This document shows, one piece after another, positions 53,994 through 61,127 of a stretch of 64,000 bases of DNA (position 1 is its first letter; each line of letters begins with the position of its first letter). The stretch is taken from assembly GCA_022709695.1 (NCBI GenBank), contig JAKLII010000004.1, forward strand, positions 124,001 to 188,000, written 5' to 3'. The position numbers and the translations under genes are program-made. The notes under the pieces are model-generated. The model saw only the letters and a list, made by a program, of their open reading frames with translations, made no database searches and had not been told where the DNA came from. Source of the stretch: Bacteroidota bacterium. GTDB lineage: Bacteria; Bacteroidota; Bacteroidia; Bacteroidales; SKPS01.

Positions 53994-54539
53994 TGATTGA
54001 TAGCACTTAGTATTCTTCAGTTTGCCTACTTAAAGTTACATATCTGTAGTATATCCTAAGCCGAACTGTCTTTTCATCCAGCTCTGTGATTAATTCACTT
54101 TCTTGAGAGATTTTACCTGGCTGGTAATTAGGTAAAAGCAGCACCTATATCTATGGTATGGGTGTTTTTCCTTCATTTTGCCAAAACACTAAATCGATTT
54201 AGGCAAACGGTTACAGCTGGCATACTCATAGAGAAATGGATGGGGTAAGGGGGTGCAGATCATGGCACTTGTCTATATCAGTTAACCTTAGTCGCTATTG
54301 TGCAGTTATATACCTTTGCTGGGCTTCATACTTTTCATCAGGTTCAATATTCCCGACCCGACCGCACCGATTAAGATAAATTTTAGCCACTTTATTCATT
54401 AGTAAGGTTTTATGTATCTTGCCTGATGCCATCAAGGCATTAAATACAGAACTTTTAGCATAAGAACTCATTGCCCCGGTTCTACATATTAAGTTATTTA
54501 CAGGTACAATTATTAAAATTTAGCTTCTACTATTTAACC
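53994..54539. other. Non-coding centre of the element (possible origin or RNA)
   Basis: No convincing gene lies in 546 bases. Seen are a hairpin TTTACCT/AGGTAAA (~54109-54135), a rightward -7 element TACCTTTG (54311-54318) without a downstream gene, and a hairpin GCCTGATG/CATCAAGGC (~54421-54439). It sits between the 3' ends of the cargo and the replication-initiator gene. Confidence 0.45.
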
Positions 54540-55460
54540 CTATCGGTAATATCTCAATGCCTGTTTTATCTTTTTATCCAGCTCGACCACAAACGGTAGT
54601 TCCTTGGTGGTGTCCGGCTGGCAGAACTGTTTCCTGATCTGATTTCTCAGACGGCTATAATACTCAGGATTATCAAATGCCTGCAATGCTTTGAGTTGAT
54701 CAACCATCTGCAATGCCGCTTCTATCCCTATTAGCTTTATCCACTGCTGGTTACCCTGTTTCCAAAAATCCCCTGGTGTTTTCATGGCTCTATAATTTAG
54801 GTTGATTTCTCTGATCTTATGGATTTGTTGGTATTCTGTATACCACCTGTTCACCAGGTCAATGTAGAACGGTTCCATGATGATCTGTCCACCTGTTACA
54901 TCATTGTTTAACTGTTTGTTCAATCGATTCAGAAACCTCAATTCATATCTTAATAGGTTCTGGCCGATTAAAACCTCTGGGATGGTAACATCTTTGGCCA
55001 CTGCTTCTGCTAATTTGTTATAAAAAATCATAGTTCTCAGGCCATTGTTGTAATACAGGCTGTGAGCCAGTTGCTGCCTTTGGTAGTACATACAATCACC
55101 TAAAAAAAGATAGTATGATTCTGGTGGTTGGTCTGTAAGCATATTGGCTGCAAGGTCAACTCTGGTAATCTTTGCCCGGTTGATGGGTAAATGTACCTCA
55201 TCAGATAGCTTTTCTATAGCTCTGGCTGCATCAGCCCGGGTTAATGTATGCAGGTTATCGGTCAGATAGTACTTTGCAAGGCTGCCTTTGAAAGATATGC
55301 CTGCATCTGATACTGATACCTTGTAATTGTCCATGTACCCGGTATATCTTTGACCATTTTCATCTCTTAACTCTGTGATTTGCTCCAGACGGTTGAGGAT
55401 GGCCGGTTGATTGCCGGCCACCTCATCCCATCTGAGCCAAAAGTTCACTGTATCATACAT
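54540..55460 (-). CDS. Phage/plasmid replication initiator homologue (gene II/X-like)
   Basis: This 306-residue protein starts MYDTVNFWLRWDEV, as Bacteroidetes phage/plasmid replication proteins do. It carries INRAKITRVDLAANM and, later, MIFYNKLAEA and LLRYELRFLNRL, blocks that match the N-terminal region of filamentous-phage gpII / RstA-type rolling-circle initiators. A clear catalytic tyrosine cannot be chosen by eye. The frame opens at a TTG (55469) inside an inverted repeat; the ATG at 55460 is preferred. It is 29 bases downstream of the 185-residue gene. Confidence 0.7.
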   Translation of the reverse strand: MYDTVNFWLRWDEVAGNQPAILNRLEQITELRDENGQRYTGYMDNYKVSVSDAGISFKGSLAKYYLTDNLHTLTRADAARAIEKLSDEVHLPINRAKITRVDLAANMLTDQPPESYYLFLGDCMYYQRQQLAHSLYYNNGLRTMIFYNKLAEAVAKDVTIPEVLIGQNLLRYELRFLNRLNKQLNNDVTGGQIIMEPFYIDLVNRWYTEYQQIHKIREINLNYRAMKTPGDFWKQGNQQWIKLIGIEAALQMVDQLKALQAFDNPEYYSRLRNQIRKQFCQPDTTKELPFVVELDKKIKQALRYYR

Positions 55461-55461
55461 G

Positions 55462-55480
55462 ATTGACAAAAATTGTCAAT
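55462..55480. promoter_or_regulatory. Perfect inverted repeat before the replication gene
   Basis: ATTGACAA, three A, then TTGTCAAT, ending one base before the ATG at 55460 (on the minus strand). It could be an operator or a translation-blocking hairpin. Confidence 0.6.
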
Positions 55481-55489
55481 TGAAACAGG

Positions 55490-56047
55490 TTACAATAAGC
55501 ACCCACCATCCAGGTAGGGGTAAAAAGTTACTGCAATTGATCTCATCCGCTGTATCTCCACATCAAAACCACCATCGATTAACTTCTGATAATATGCAGA
55601 CACAAGGTTTCTGCCGGCAGGTACCACCATCAGTTCAATCCGGGTATAATCCTCATTGCAGATAAACAGGTAGGCATCCTGATGATAGGCATACAGCGGG
55701 TTTGGCAGCCCGGTTGAAAGGATTCGATTGGCGTTGGGGTACCCATATCCAAACTGTGGGTAATCGGTATCCTCTATGTAGATACTGGATAGGTTCAGGC
55801 TGTTGTTTGTCAAGCTCCATTCTGAAATCCTCCTGGTCTCTGCATTGATGAATGAGTGTGCCGGTGTTTTGTAAAAGAAAAGCTGCCCTTTGTGATTTTG
55901 GAAGGGTTCCAGCCCTTTGTACCCTTCTGGCATTTTGTCAACAAATCGGATACAGTCAAGACGTGCTTTGGATTTGATGCCATTGGCCTTCCTCATCGGC
56001 TCAGGCAAACACTGAAAGAGGTAATAGGCTTTGATCATTTCATTCAT
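55490..56047 (-). CDS. Unknown 185-residue element protein
   Basis: No family recognised. The protein begins MNEMIKAYYLFQCLPEPMRK and contains RLDCIRFVDKMPEGYKGLEP and FFYKTPAHSFIN. It has a YAYHQDAYLFICNEDYTRIEL block and ends RSIAVTFYPYLDGGCLL. It lacks a signal or membrane segment, so it is cytoplasmic. The start overlaps the HTH stop (ATGA) and the end is 29 bases before the replication gene. The three are one transcription unit; a role as replication accessory or control protein is a guess from position. Confidence 0.7.
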   Translation of the reverse strand: MNEMIKAYYLFQCLPEPMRKANGIKSKARLDCIRFVDKMPEGYKGLEPFQNHKGQLFFYKTPAHSFINAETRRISEWSLTNNSLNLSSIYIEDTDYPQFGYGYPNANRILSTGLPNPLYAYHQDAYLFICNEDYTRIELMVVPAGRNLVSAYYQKLIDGGFDVEIQRMRSIAVTFYPYLDGGCLL

Positions 56048-56337
56048 GACCGGCCTCCTCTCACTGCCAGGATGGTATTGGCTCTGGCTTCCAGTTCCTC
56101 ACTTGTGGCCTTCCGGTTCTGCATCAGCCACTGATCCAGCTCAACCCTGCTAAAGAACAGCATTTTGCCGGATGGTTTGTAACATGGTATGCCCCCTGTG
56201 GAGGTTAGCTTATATAGGTAACTTTTACTGATACCGGTGTATGCAGCCGCCTCATCAAAGGTGAATACTGTTTTTTGCATCAGCAGCATGGTTTCAATGT
56301 TTTGCAGCCGCTGCTCAATTAGATCTTGTGTTTGCAT
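56044..56337 (-). CDS. Excisionase-like helix-turn-helix protein
   Basis: This 97-residue protein has a MerR/HTH_17-type DNA-binding domain: FTFDEAAAYTGISKSYLYKLTSTGGIPCYKPSGKMLFFSRVELDQWL. An N-terminal heptad-like stretch (EQRLQNIETMLLMQ) may dimerise. Proteins of this kind are encoded next to tyrosine recombinases in Bacteroidetes elements, where they act as excisionase or regulator. The 20-base palindrome at 56441-56460, 103 bases upstream, is a possible binding site. Confidence 0.85.
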   Translation of the reverse strand: MQTQDLIEQRLQNIETMLLMQKTVFTFDEAAAYTGISKSYLYKLTSTGGIPCYKPSGKMLFFSRVELDQWLMQNRKATSEELEARANTILAVRGGRS

Positions 56338-56440
56338 CTTTTTTCTTTGTTTTAATTTTTATTAAATGGACTGGCCAGCCCGATAATGATATCGATGCAA
56401 ATATAAAAGCACAAATAATTGATAATGAAAAGATTAAAGC

Positions 56441-56460
56441 CTACTGTAGGCCTACAGTAG
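56441..56460. promoter_or_regulatory. Perfect 20-base palindrome
   Basis: CTACTGTAGG followed by its exact reverse complement. It includes the last codons and stop of the 365-residue gene and lies upstream of the HTH gene. Confidence 0.7.
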
Positions 56461-57538
56461 TCATTTTATCATTGATGAATGATGCAAACAATTCATCAAC
56501 TATATCGCTCTTTTTGGGCAAACCGTTCTCTACACTTCGGCCATAGGCCTGCCTTAAATTTTCAGCAGGTGCATAGGTTAACTTATTGTTTAAGTATGTA
56601 AAACAGTCCTTTGCAATTTGCCAGTTGTTCTTTTCCTTTACATAGCTGAACAGGTTTTTGATAAAGTAGGCCAGTAAATTGTGTGCACCTCTCCATCGGA
56701 TTGGTGTAACCTCAGTTAAAGGTTGACCTTTGAAAATATTGATGAAATTCTGTTGATCGGTATCCGGATTTATTAGCTTTGCAGCTATCATTTTTTGATA
56801 CAGTTCTGGCAGTTCCCTATCCGAGTTATTCAACCAGGTGTATGAATGCTTATTGTCATTTCGTCTTTGTTCCTTAAATGATTTTGATCTTTCACTTTTT
56901 TGAAGTAACAGTTTTAGTTTCACAATTGCCTTCAGACTTGAAGCTGTTGTAAGCCATTCCCAATACCCAGGTAATTCACCCGGCATAGCTCTAACCTTAC
57001 CTGTTTTGGCAAACTGCTCAAATATCTCAATAGGTGTATTAAAAATTATACTATTCCTTGCTTCATGTTCAATCTCATTACTTCTTTTCTTTTCAATGCC
57101 TTCATACAATTCATTGATTTTCTTGTCAATGAAAATTCTCTGTGATTCCTTATCATAGCAAAGAACCTTACATTCCTTAATGATCTCATGAGTGATCTCT
57201 GCACTCTTCTTATCTGAATTTCTTGCAACAAATGCCTCCACTACTGCCAAAAATTTCCCTGCCAAAATTTGGTTTACTTGATAGCACTCCCACCAGGGGT
57301 ATGCTACCCCATAATTACTATCCCCATTCCAGCAGTCAGGTTCACACTTTTTACAGTCAGGTCTGCGCTCTATAATACCATTGCTCAAGTAATCCTTTAG
57401 ATCATCTGGACTGCTAAAAGGTGCCATGTTGCCCATTATCTCTTTTCGGCTGTATTCAGCCCTCCTCTTGTCATCATCTTCTTTGGGATCAAAATAAAAG
57501 AGATCATCATTTATTTCATCCTCAGGATTTTGTTCCAT
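56441..57538 (-). CDS. Unknown 365-residue element protein with Cys cluster
   Basis: No family recognised with confidence. The N-terminus is acidic (EQNPEDEINDDLFYFDPKEDDD). A cysteine cluster CKKCEPDC lies at ~residues 62-69, with a further Cys in YPWWECYQVN, and may bind zinc. A basic middle (KSERSKSFKEQRRNDNKHS) follows. The C-terminal part has INIFKGQPLTEVTPIRWRGAHNLLAYFI. This recalls a tail domain in Bacteroidetes mobile-element proteins, built from FKG...I.W.G....L segments. It sits four bases after the recombinase and before the HTH gene. Confidence 0.7.
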   Translation of the reverse strand: MEQNPEDEINDDLFYFDPKEDDDKRRAEYSRKEIMGNMAPFSSPDDLKDYLSNGIIERRPDCKKCEPDCWNGDSNYGVAYPWWECYQVNQILAGKFLAVVEAFVARNSDKKSAEITHEIIKECKVLCYDKESQRIFIDKKINELYEGIEKKRSNEIEHEARNSIIFNTPIEIFEQFAKTGKVRAMPGELPGYWEWLTTASSLKAIVKLKLLLQKSERSKSFKEQRRNDNKHSYTWLNNSDRELPELYQKMIAAKLINPDTDQQNFINIFKGQPLTEVTPIRWRGAHNLLAYFIKNLFSYVKEKNNWQIAKDCFTYLNNKLTYAPAENLRQAYGRSVENGLPKKSDIVDELFASFINDKMTTVGLQ

Positions 57539-57542
57539 ATCA

Positions 57543-58028
57543 TTAACAATTTATGGTTTTCACTGCCTGCCGTTTGAGTTCATCCACCACCCTGGTATAT
57601 TTCTCAGTGTGCTTTAGTCCGGAATGCCCTAACAATGAGGATACTGTTTTCACATCGACTCCATTAATGAGAAGATTTACAGCGAATGAATGCCGGGCAC
57701 AATGCCAGGTAATATGTTTATCAATGCTGGCAGCCTCCACCCAATACATTAACATCGTGTTTGCATAGGCAGCACAAGGAAGGTTGAATACCAGTTCATC
57801 TCTCCGGCCTCTTTCTGCCAGAATGGTATTGGCTGCATCATTCAGGTAAACCACAACCTCTTTCCCGGTTTTAGCCTGCATCAGCTTCACCATGTCGTTA
57901 TCAATATGTTTCCACATCAACCCTTTCACATCCACCCACCTCAGACCGGTATTCAGACTAAATAAGAATGCCCTTTTAACCTCATTTTTATGGCACACAG
58001 CCTCTCTTAGTCGTTTGATCTCATCCAT
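57543..58028 (-). CDS. Tyrosine recombinase, catalytic part
   Basis: This 161-residue frame holds the whole catalytic domain of a phage-type integrase. The first Arg is in NTGLRWVDVKGL, the Lys in the beta-hairpin MQAKTGKEVV, then HCARHSFA (H-x-x-R), LLGHSGLKHTEKYTRV (H and the nucleophilic Tyr). It begins MDEIKRLRE exactly where the linker to the catalytic domain is expected. Its start overlaps the end of the N-terminal frame by eight bases (ATGGATGA). See the split-gene finding for the options. Confidence 0.88.
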   Translation of the reverse strand: MDEIKRLREAVCHKNEVKRAFLFSLNTGLRWVDVKGLMWKHIDNDMVKLMQAKTGKEVVVYLNDAANTILAERGRRDELVFNLPCAAYANTMLMYWVEAASIDKHITWHCARHSFAVNLLINGVDVKTVSSLLGHSGLKHTEKYTRVVDELKRQAVKTINC

Positions 58029-58596
58029 TACTCAGGATATCTTTTTTCAACCCCTCAGACCGTCCATTTTTAACCCCTGTGCATGGATTGTCCTGCATTA
58101 ACCCGGCCTTTGTCGCATCATGGCACAATTTGATGAATTTACCAAAGTAGTTAAATGGTGTTTCACCGTTCAGGTTTTGATCCAGGTACTTTTTGAAGTT
58201 CTCAACCAGTTCAGAGGTGATCTGCCGACTGGTGATCTTTGTGCTTATACCCTCATCTTTGAGAAACAGCAGAAAATGTCTGTAACACGCCTTGGCCAGC
58301 CTCACATCCTTGTTTCTATACCCGGCAACCCACCGTACAAAGTATTCCAAAAAATAGCTGTTATCCTTGTGCTTAGACCTGATTTCATTGTCCTGGCTGG
58401 TTAGTTCCAGTTCCCTTTTGGCTCTGACCTTTTCAGCTAATTCCTTTTGCTCCTTATTGGCTTGTACATCCACCGGGTGCCGGCTGTTGAGTTGATATAG
58501 ATTCAGCATTTCATACCGCCTCTTTCCATTGTGCCAAATGTCAAGGTAATAACGGCTCCTGGCCTTCAGTTCCTTTTTTCTCAGATAAACAGGCAT
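58021..58596 (-). CDS. Tyrosine recombinase, N-terminal DNA-binding part
   Basis: This 191-residue frame contains the arm-binding domain (MPVYLRKKELKARSRYYLDIWHNGKRRYEML) and the SAM-like core-binding domain (NFKKYLDQNLNGETPFNYFGKFIKLCHDATKAGL). It ends KKDILSNG and stop. One base less would fuse it directly to MDEIKRL of the catalytic frame to give ~350 residues, slightly short for Bacteroidetes integrases. It opens the leftward operon at the right end of the element. Confidence 0.85.
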   Translation of the reverse strand: MPVYLRKKELKARSRYYLDIWHNGKRRYEMLNLYQLNSRHPVDVQANKEQKELAEKVRAKRELELTSQDNEIRSKHKDNSYFLEYFVRWVAGYRNKDVRLAKACYRHFLLFLKDEGISTKITSRQITSELVENFKKYLDQNLNGETPFNYFGKFIKLCHDATKAGLMQDNPCTGVKNGRSEGLKKDILSNG

Positions 58597-58832
58597 AGTT
58601 CAGCTTTTTGAGGTTTCGGTAACAAATGATGCATCTGTTACCCTTGTTTATTCTTTGCTTTCCTTTGGTAACAAAGATAATACATTCTCAAAAAGTAGTA
58701 ACATAATAGTAACAAAAAATGCAGAAACATAGGAAAATGCTAACTAAACAAAAGATGTTAACAACCTAATTACTATCTGTTTTTTAGTGCTTTAGCTTCC
58801 TTTTTTTGTACCCTGCTTTGTACTGTTATAGC
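58597..58832. other. Right element end with GTAACA motifs
   Basis: No gene. GTAACAAA-type words occur at 58619-58626, 58668-58674 and within 58698-58717, and as the inverse TGTTACC at 58636-58642. They cover the region upstream of the recombinase. Confidence 0.55.
58698..58728 (+). repeat. Element-end repeat, right (possible recombinase arm site)
   Basis: Matches 52370-52400 at 29 of 31 bases in the same orientation. Confidence 0.8.
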
Positions 58833-58886
58833 CGTCCTCGCTACATCAAAGGCCTGTTAATCTGTTGATTAGCAGGCTTTTTGATT
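58833..58886 (+). repeat. Direct repeat, attR-type
   Basis: Second copy of the 54-base repeat, including a full terminator hairpin but only the 3' acceptor bases of the tRNA. Confidence 0.92.
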
Positions 58887-59037
58887 TTTACAGCAAAAAA
58901 ATGGTAACAAAAATTGCAGGTTGAGGGTTTTCGGGTGTGTTAACGGCGATAAAATCAACACATTGCTGGCAGCTTCCGCTTATAACATGAAGAATGGGTC
59001 TAATGACTCACCGTTTCGCCTGCCCGGTTGGTGGGCG
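58887..59037. other. Left end of the candidate second element
   Basis: Contains ATGGTAACAAAAATTGCAGG (58901-58920), similar at 16 of 19 positions to part of the left arm repeat of the first element. No gene. Confidence 0.5.
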
Positions 59038-60726
59038 TTAATTTTTCACCAGTTTAACTACATTTTGTCCTTCGGTAGTTCTGATGGTCAGGAAGTATAT
59101 GCCATTCGGGCCATCTAACGTAATGTTGGCTCCTGATTGTAATGTGAAGTGATTTTTGGAAATCACTTCACCATAAACATTCATAAGTACAAATTCAACA
59201 TCATCGAGTTTCTGTCCAAAGGAAATGGATACATCTCCGGTTGTTGGATTCGGATAGGCAGTCAACCGGATGACTTGTGCATGTTCTTCTGCACCACTGG
59301 AAGATTTATTCATTTTGTGAACAAAAATGTCCGTTTCTCCAACCGAAGTGAGGTTGAAGGTTCCCGGACCGGGGTTAAAATCCACTGTATTTTGAAAATA
59401 CCCCGTGGTATAAACATCTCCAGCAGTATCAACGATGATGGAATAGCCTACATCATATAAAGTTCCCCCGAATGATATTGCCCAGCTGAAATTCCCGGCT
59501 GCATCCAGTTTCTGAACAAAAATGTCATCATTTCCAGCCGACTTGAGGTTAAAGGTTCCGGCACCAGGGTCAAAATCTACTGTTTCTTTGAAATACCCTG
59601 TGGTATATACATTTCCGGCAGCATCAATGGTGATGGAGTTGCCCTCATCCCAATAAATCCCCCCGAATGCTTTTGCCCAGATAAAATTCCCGGCCACATC
59701 CATTTTCTGAACAAAAATATCATCATATCCAGCCGAAGTAAGATTGAAGGTTCCGGCACCCGGGTCAAAATCTGTTGTCCCATTGAAATCCCCCGTGGTA
59801 TATACATTTCCACCAGCATCAACGGTGATGGAATAGACATCATCTTCAGCCCCCCCCCCGAATGATTTTGCCCAGATGAGATTCCCGGCCGAATCCATTT
59901 TCTGAATAAAAACGTCCCAAAATCCAGCCGAAGTGAGGTTGAAGTTTCCCAGACCAGGGTCAAAATCTGCTGTTCCCAAGTAAGCCCCTGTTGTATATAC
60001 ATTTCCGGCAGCATCAACGGTGATTAAGGGGCCCTCTTCCCCATCAACCCCCCCGAACGATTTTGCCCAGACGAAATTCCCGGCCGCATCCAGTTTCTGA
60101 ATAAAAATGTCCTCAGATCCAGCCGGAATGAGGCAGAAGGTTCCCGGGCCGGGGTCTAAATCTACTGTATCAACGAAAACCCCTGTGGTATATACATTTC
60201 CGGCAGCATCTGCGGTGATGGAGTTGCCATAATCACAATAATTCCCCCCGAATGATTTTGCCCAGATGAAATTCCCAGCCGTATCCATTTTCTGAACAAA
60301 AATGTCACCATTTCCTGCCGAAGTGAGGTTGAAGGCTCCGGCACCGGGGTCAAAATCTGCTGTTCCTTTATAAGTACCCGTGGTATATAGATTTCCAGCA
60401 GCATCTAAAGAGATGGAAGAGGCGCCATCATGGTCAGCCCCCCCGTATGATTTTGCCCAGACAAAATTCCCGGCCGCATCCATTTTCTGAACAAAAACGT
60501 CAGAAGATCCAGCCGAAGTGAGGTTGAAAGTTCCCGGACCGGGGTCAAAATCTGCTGTTGCTTGAAACCCCCCTGTAGTATATACATTTCCGGCAGCATC
60601 CACAGCGATGGAGTAGCCCCCATCTGAACCATTGCCACCGAATGACTTTGCCCATTCCAAGGTTTGGGCTTGCAGCGTTGCCACTGCCAACAACATGCTG
60701 GCTAACACTGCGGGTTTAATTTTCAT
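59038..60726 (-). CDS. SBBP seven-repeat propeller protein with T9SS domain
   Basis: This 562-residue protein has a signal peptide (LAVATLQAQ). Seven ~66-residue SBBP-type repeats run from ~24 to ~480. Each starts WAKSFGG and contains ITVDAAGNVYTTG, DFDPGAGTFNLTSAG and DIFVQKMDAAGNF. Seven such units fit a seven-bladed beta-propeller. A type A sorting domain completes it (LTAYPNPTTGDVSISF, VFVLMNVYGEVI-like, YFLTIRTTEGQNVVKLVKN). Repeats are very similar at the DNA level too, pointing to recent duplication or gene conversion. It is the only gene between the second and third att-like repeats. Ligand unknown. Confidence 0.9.
   Translation of the reverse strand: MKIKPAVLASMLLAVATLQAQTLEWAKSFGGNGSDGGYSIAVDAAGNVYTTGGFQATADFDPGPGTFNLTSAGSSDVFVQKMDAAGNFVWAKSYGGADHDGASSISLDAAGNLYTTGTYKGTADFDPGAGAFNLTSAGNGDIFVQKMDTAGNFIWAKSFGGNYCDYGNSITADAAGNVYTTGVFVDTVDLDPGPGTFCLIPAGSEDIFIQKLDAAGNFVWAKSFGGVDGEEGPLITVDAAGNVYTTGAYLGTADFDPGLGNFNLTSAGFWDVFIQKMDSAGNLIWAKSFGGGAEDDVYSITVDAGGNVYTTGDFNGTTDFDPGAGTFNLTSAGYDDIFVQKMDVAGNFIWAKAFGGIYWDEGNSITIDAAGNVYTTGYFKETVDFDPGAGTFNLKSAGNDDIFVQKLDAAGNFSWAISFGGTLYDVGYSIIVDTAGDVYTTGYFQNTVDFNPGPGTFNLTSVGETDIFVHKMNKSSSGAEEHAQVIRLTAYPNPTTGDVSISFGQKLDDVEFVLMNVYGEVISKNHFTLQSGANITLDGPNGIYFLTIRTTEGQNVVKLVKN
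59330..60665 (-). repeat. Seven ~198-base coding tandem repeats
   Basis: The repeats encode the SBBP units of the 59038-60726 protein. Strings such as GTGGTATATACATTTCC recur in nearly every unit. Confidence 0.88.
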
Positions 60727-61127
60727 GGGTGTTTAATACTTAATAATGTGTAGTGGTGGAAATCTTCAAACCAAAATGAAGGATCCAATATACAAATATA
60801 AGTTGGTGTTTTGCAAAGATAATCATGATGTATGAAGGTTTCTTTCCTGGTTCTTTGTAAAAACGAATCGTTGTCGCTACCATTAAACCCCTTAATCTGT
60901 TGTTTAGCAGGTATTCCGATTTTTTTTGTAACCAAATGGAAACAATCTTTACCCATGTTTTGATGTGAGTGATTTTAAAACTCACACGATTCCTCCAACT
61001 ACCCACCTGTCCCCTGTCAACAGTCCTCATTTACTGCACCTCACCCCCCAACTCCCTCTCCTGAAGGAGAGGGGGAGAAAGAGAGTGGTTTTTAATGTTA
61101 TTTGTACGGCTAAGGTGAAAAGGATTC
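60727..61127. other. Intergenic region with the third att-like repeat
   Basis: No gene. Holds the degenerate att copy (60869-60921), a GTAACCAAATGGAAACAATC stretch after it, and a dispersed hairpin CCCTCTCCT-GA-AGGAGAGGG (61054-61073). Confidence 0.6.
60869..60921 (+). repeat. Third, degenerate att-like copy
   Basis: Matches the 54-base repeat with several changes: TCGCTAC, CATTAAA, CTTAATCTGTTG, TTAGCAGG and CGATT are kept in order. The terminator stem is partly lost. Confidence 0.7.

Larger units (their letters stand above)
52309..58886. mobile_element. Integrated element at tRNA-Met (about 6.5 kb)
   Basis: The element is bounded by 54-base direct repeats with two mismatches. The left repeat includes the tRNA acceptor strand and its terminator. 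The right end holds a tyrosine recombinase (two frames), pointing inward. Inside, all on the minus strand, follow a 365-residue Cys-containing protein, an HTH protein, a 185-residue protein and a phage/plasmid replication-initiator homologue. Two exported-protein genes face right at the left end. The DNA is visibly richer in A+T than its surroundings. No capsid, relaxase or conjugation gene was found. It could be a satellite phage, an integrated rolling-circle plasmid or a related island. Confidence 0.85.
58833..60921. mobile_element. Candidate second, decayed element in tandem
   Basis: Bounded by the repeat at 58833-58886 and a degenerate third copy at 60869-60921. After the left repeat comes an arm-like sequence (58901-58920) at nearly the same distance as in the first element. 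Only one gene, for a T9SS propeller protein, is inside; there is no recombinase. Confidence 0.5.

Noticed and set aside
57543..58596. Calling the integrase a plain pseudogene
   Set aside because: All catalytic residues and both domains are intact and the frames overlap by eight bases; a sequencing indel or functional split is as likely.
59577..60638. Several same-strand open frames inside the SBBP gene
   Set aside because: They repeat with the 198-base unit and are shifted frames of the propeller gene.
61054..61073. CCCTCTCCT-GA-AGGAGAGGG hairpin as a terminator
   Set aside because: It lies just past the 3' end of a leftward gene but has no T-tract on that strand; it looks like a dispersed repeat.
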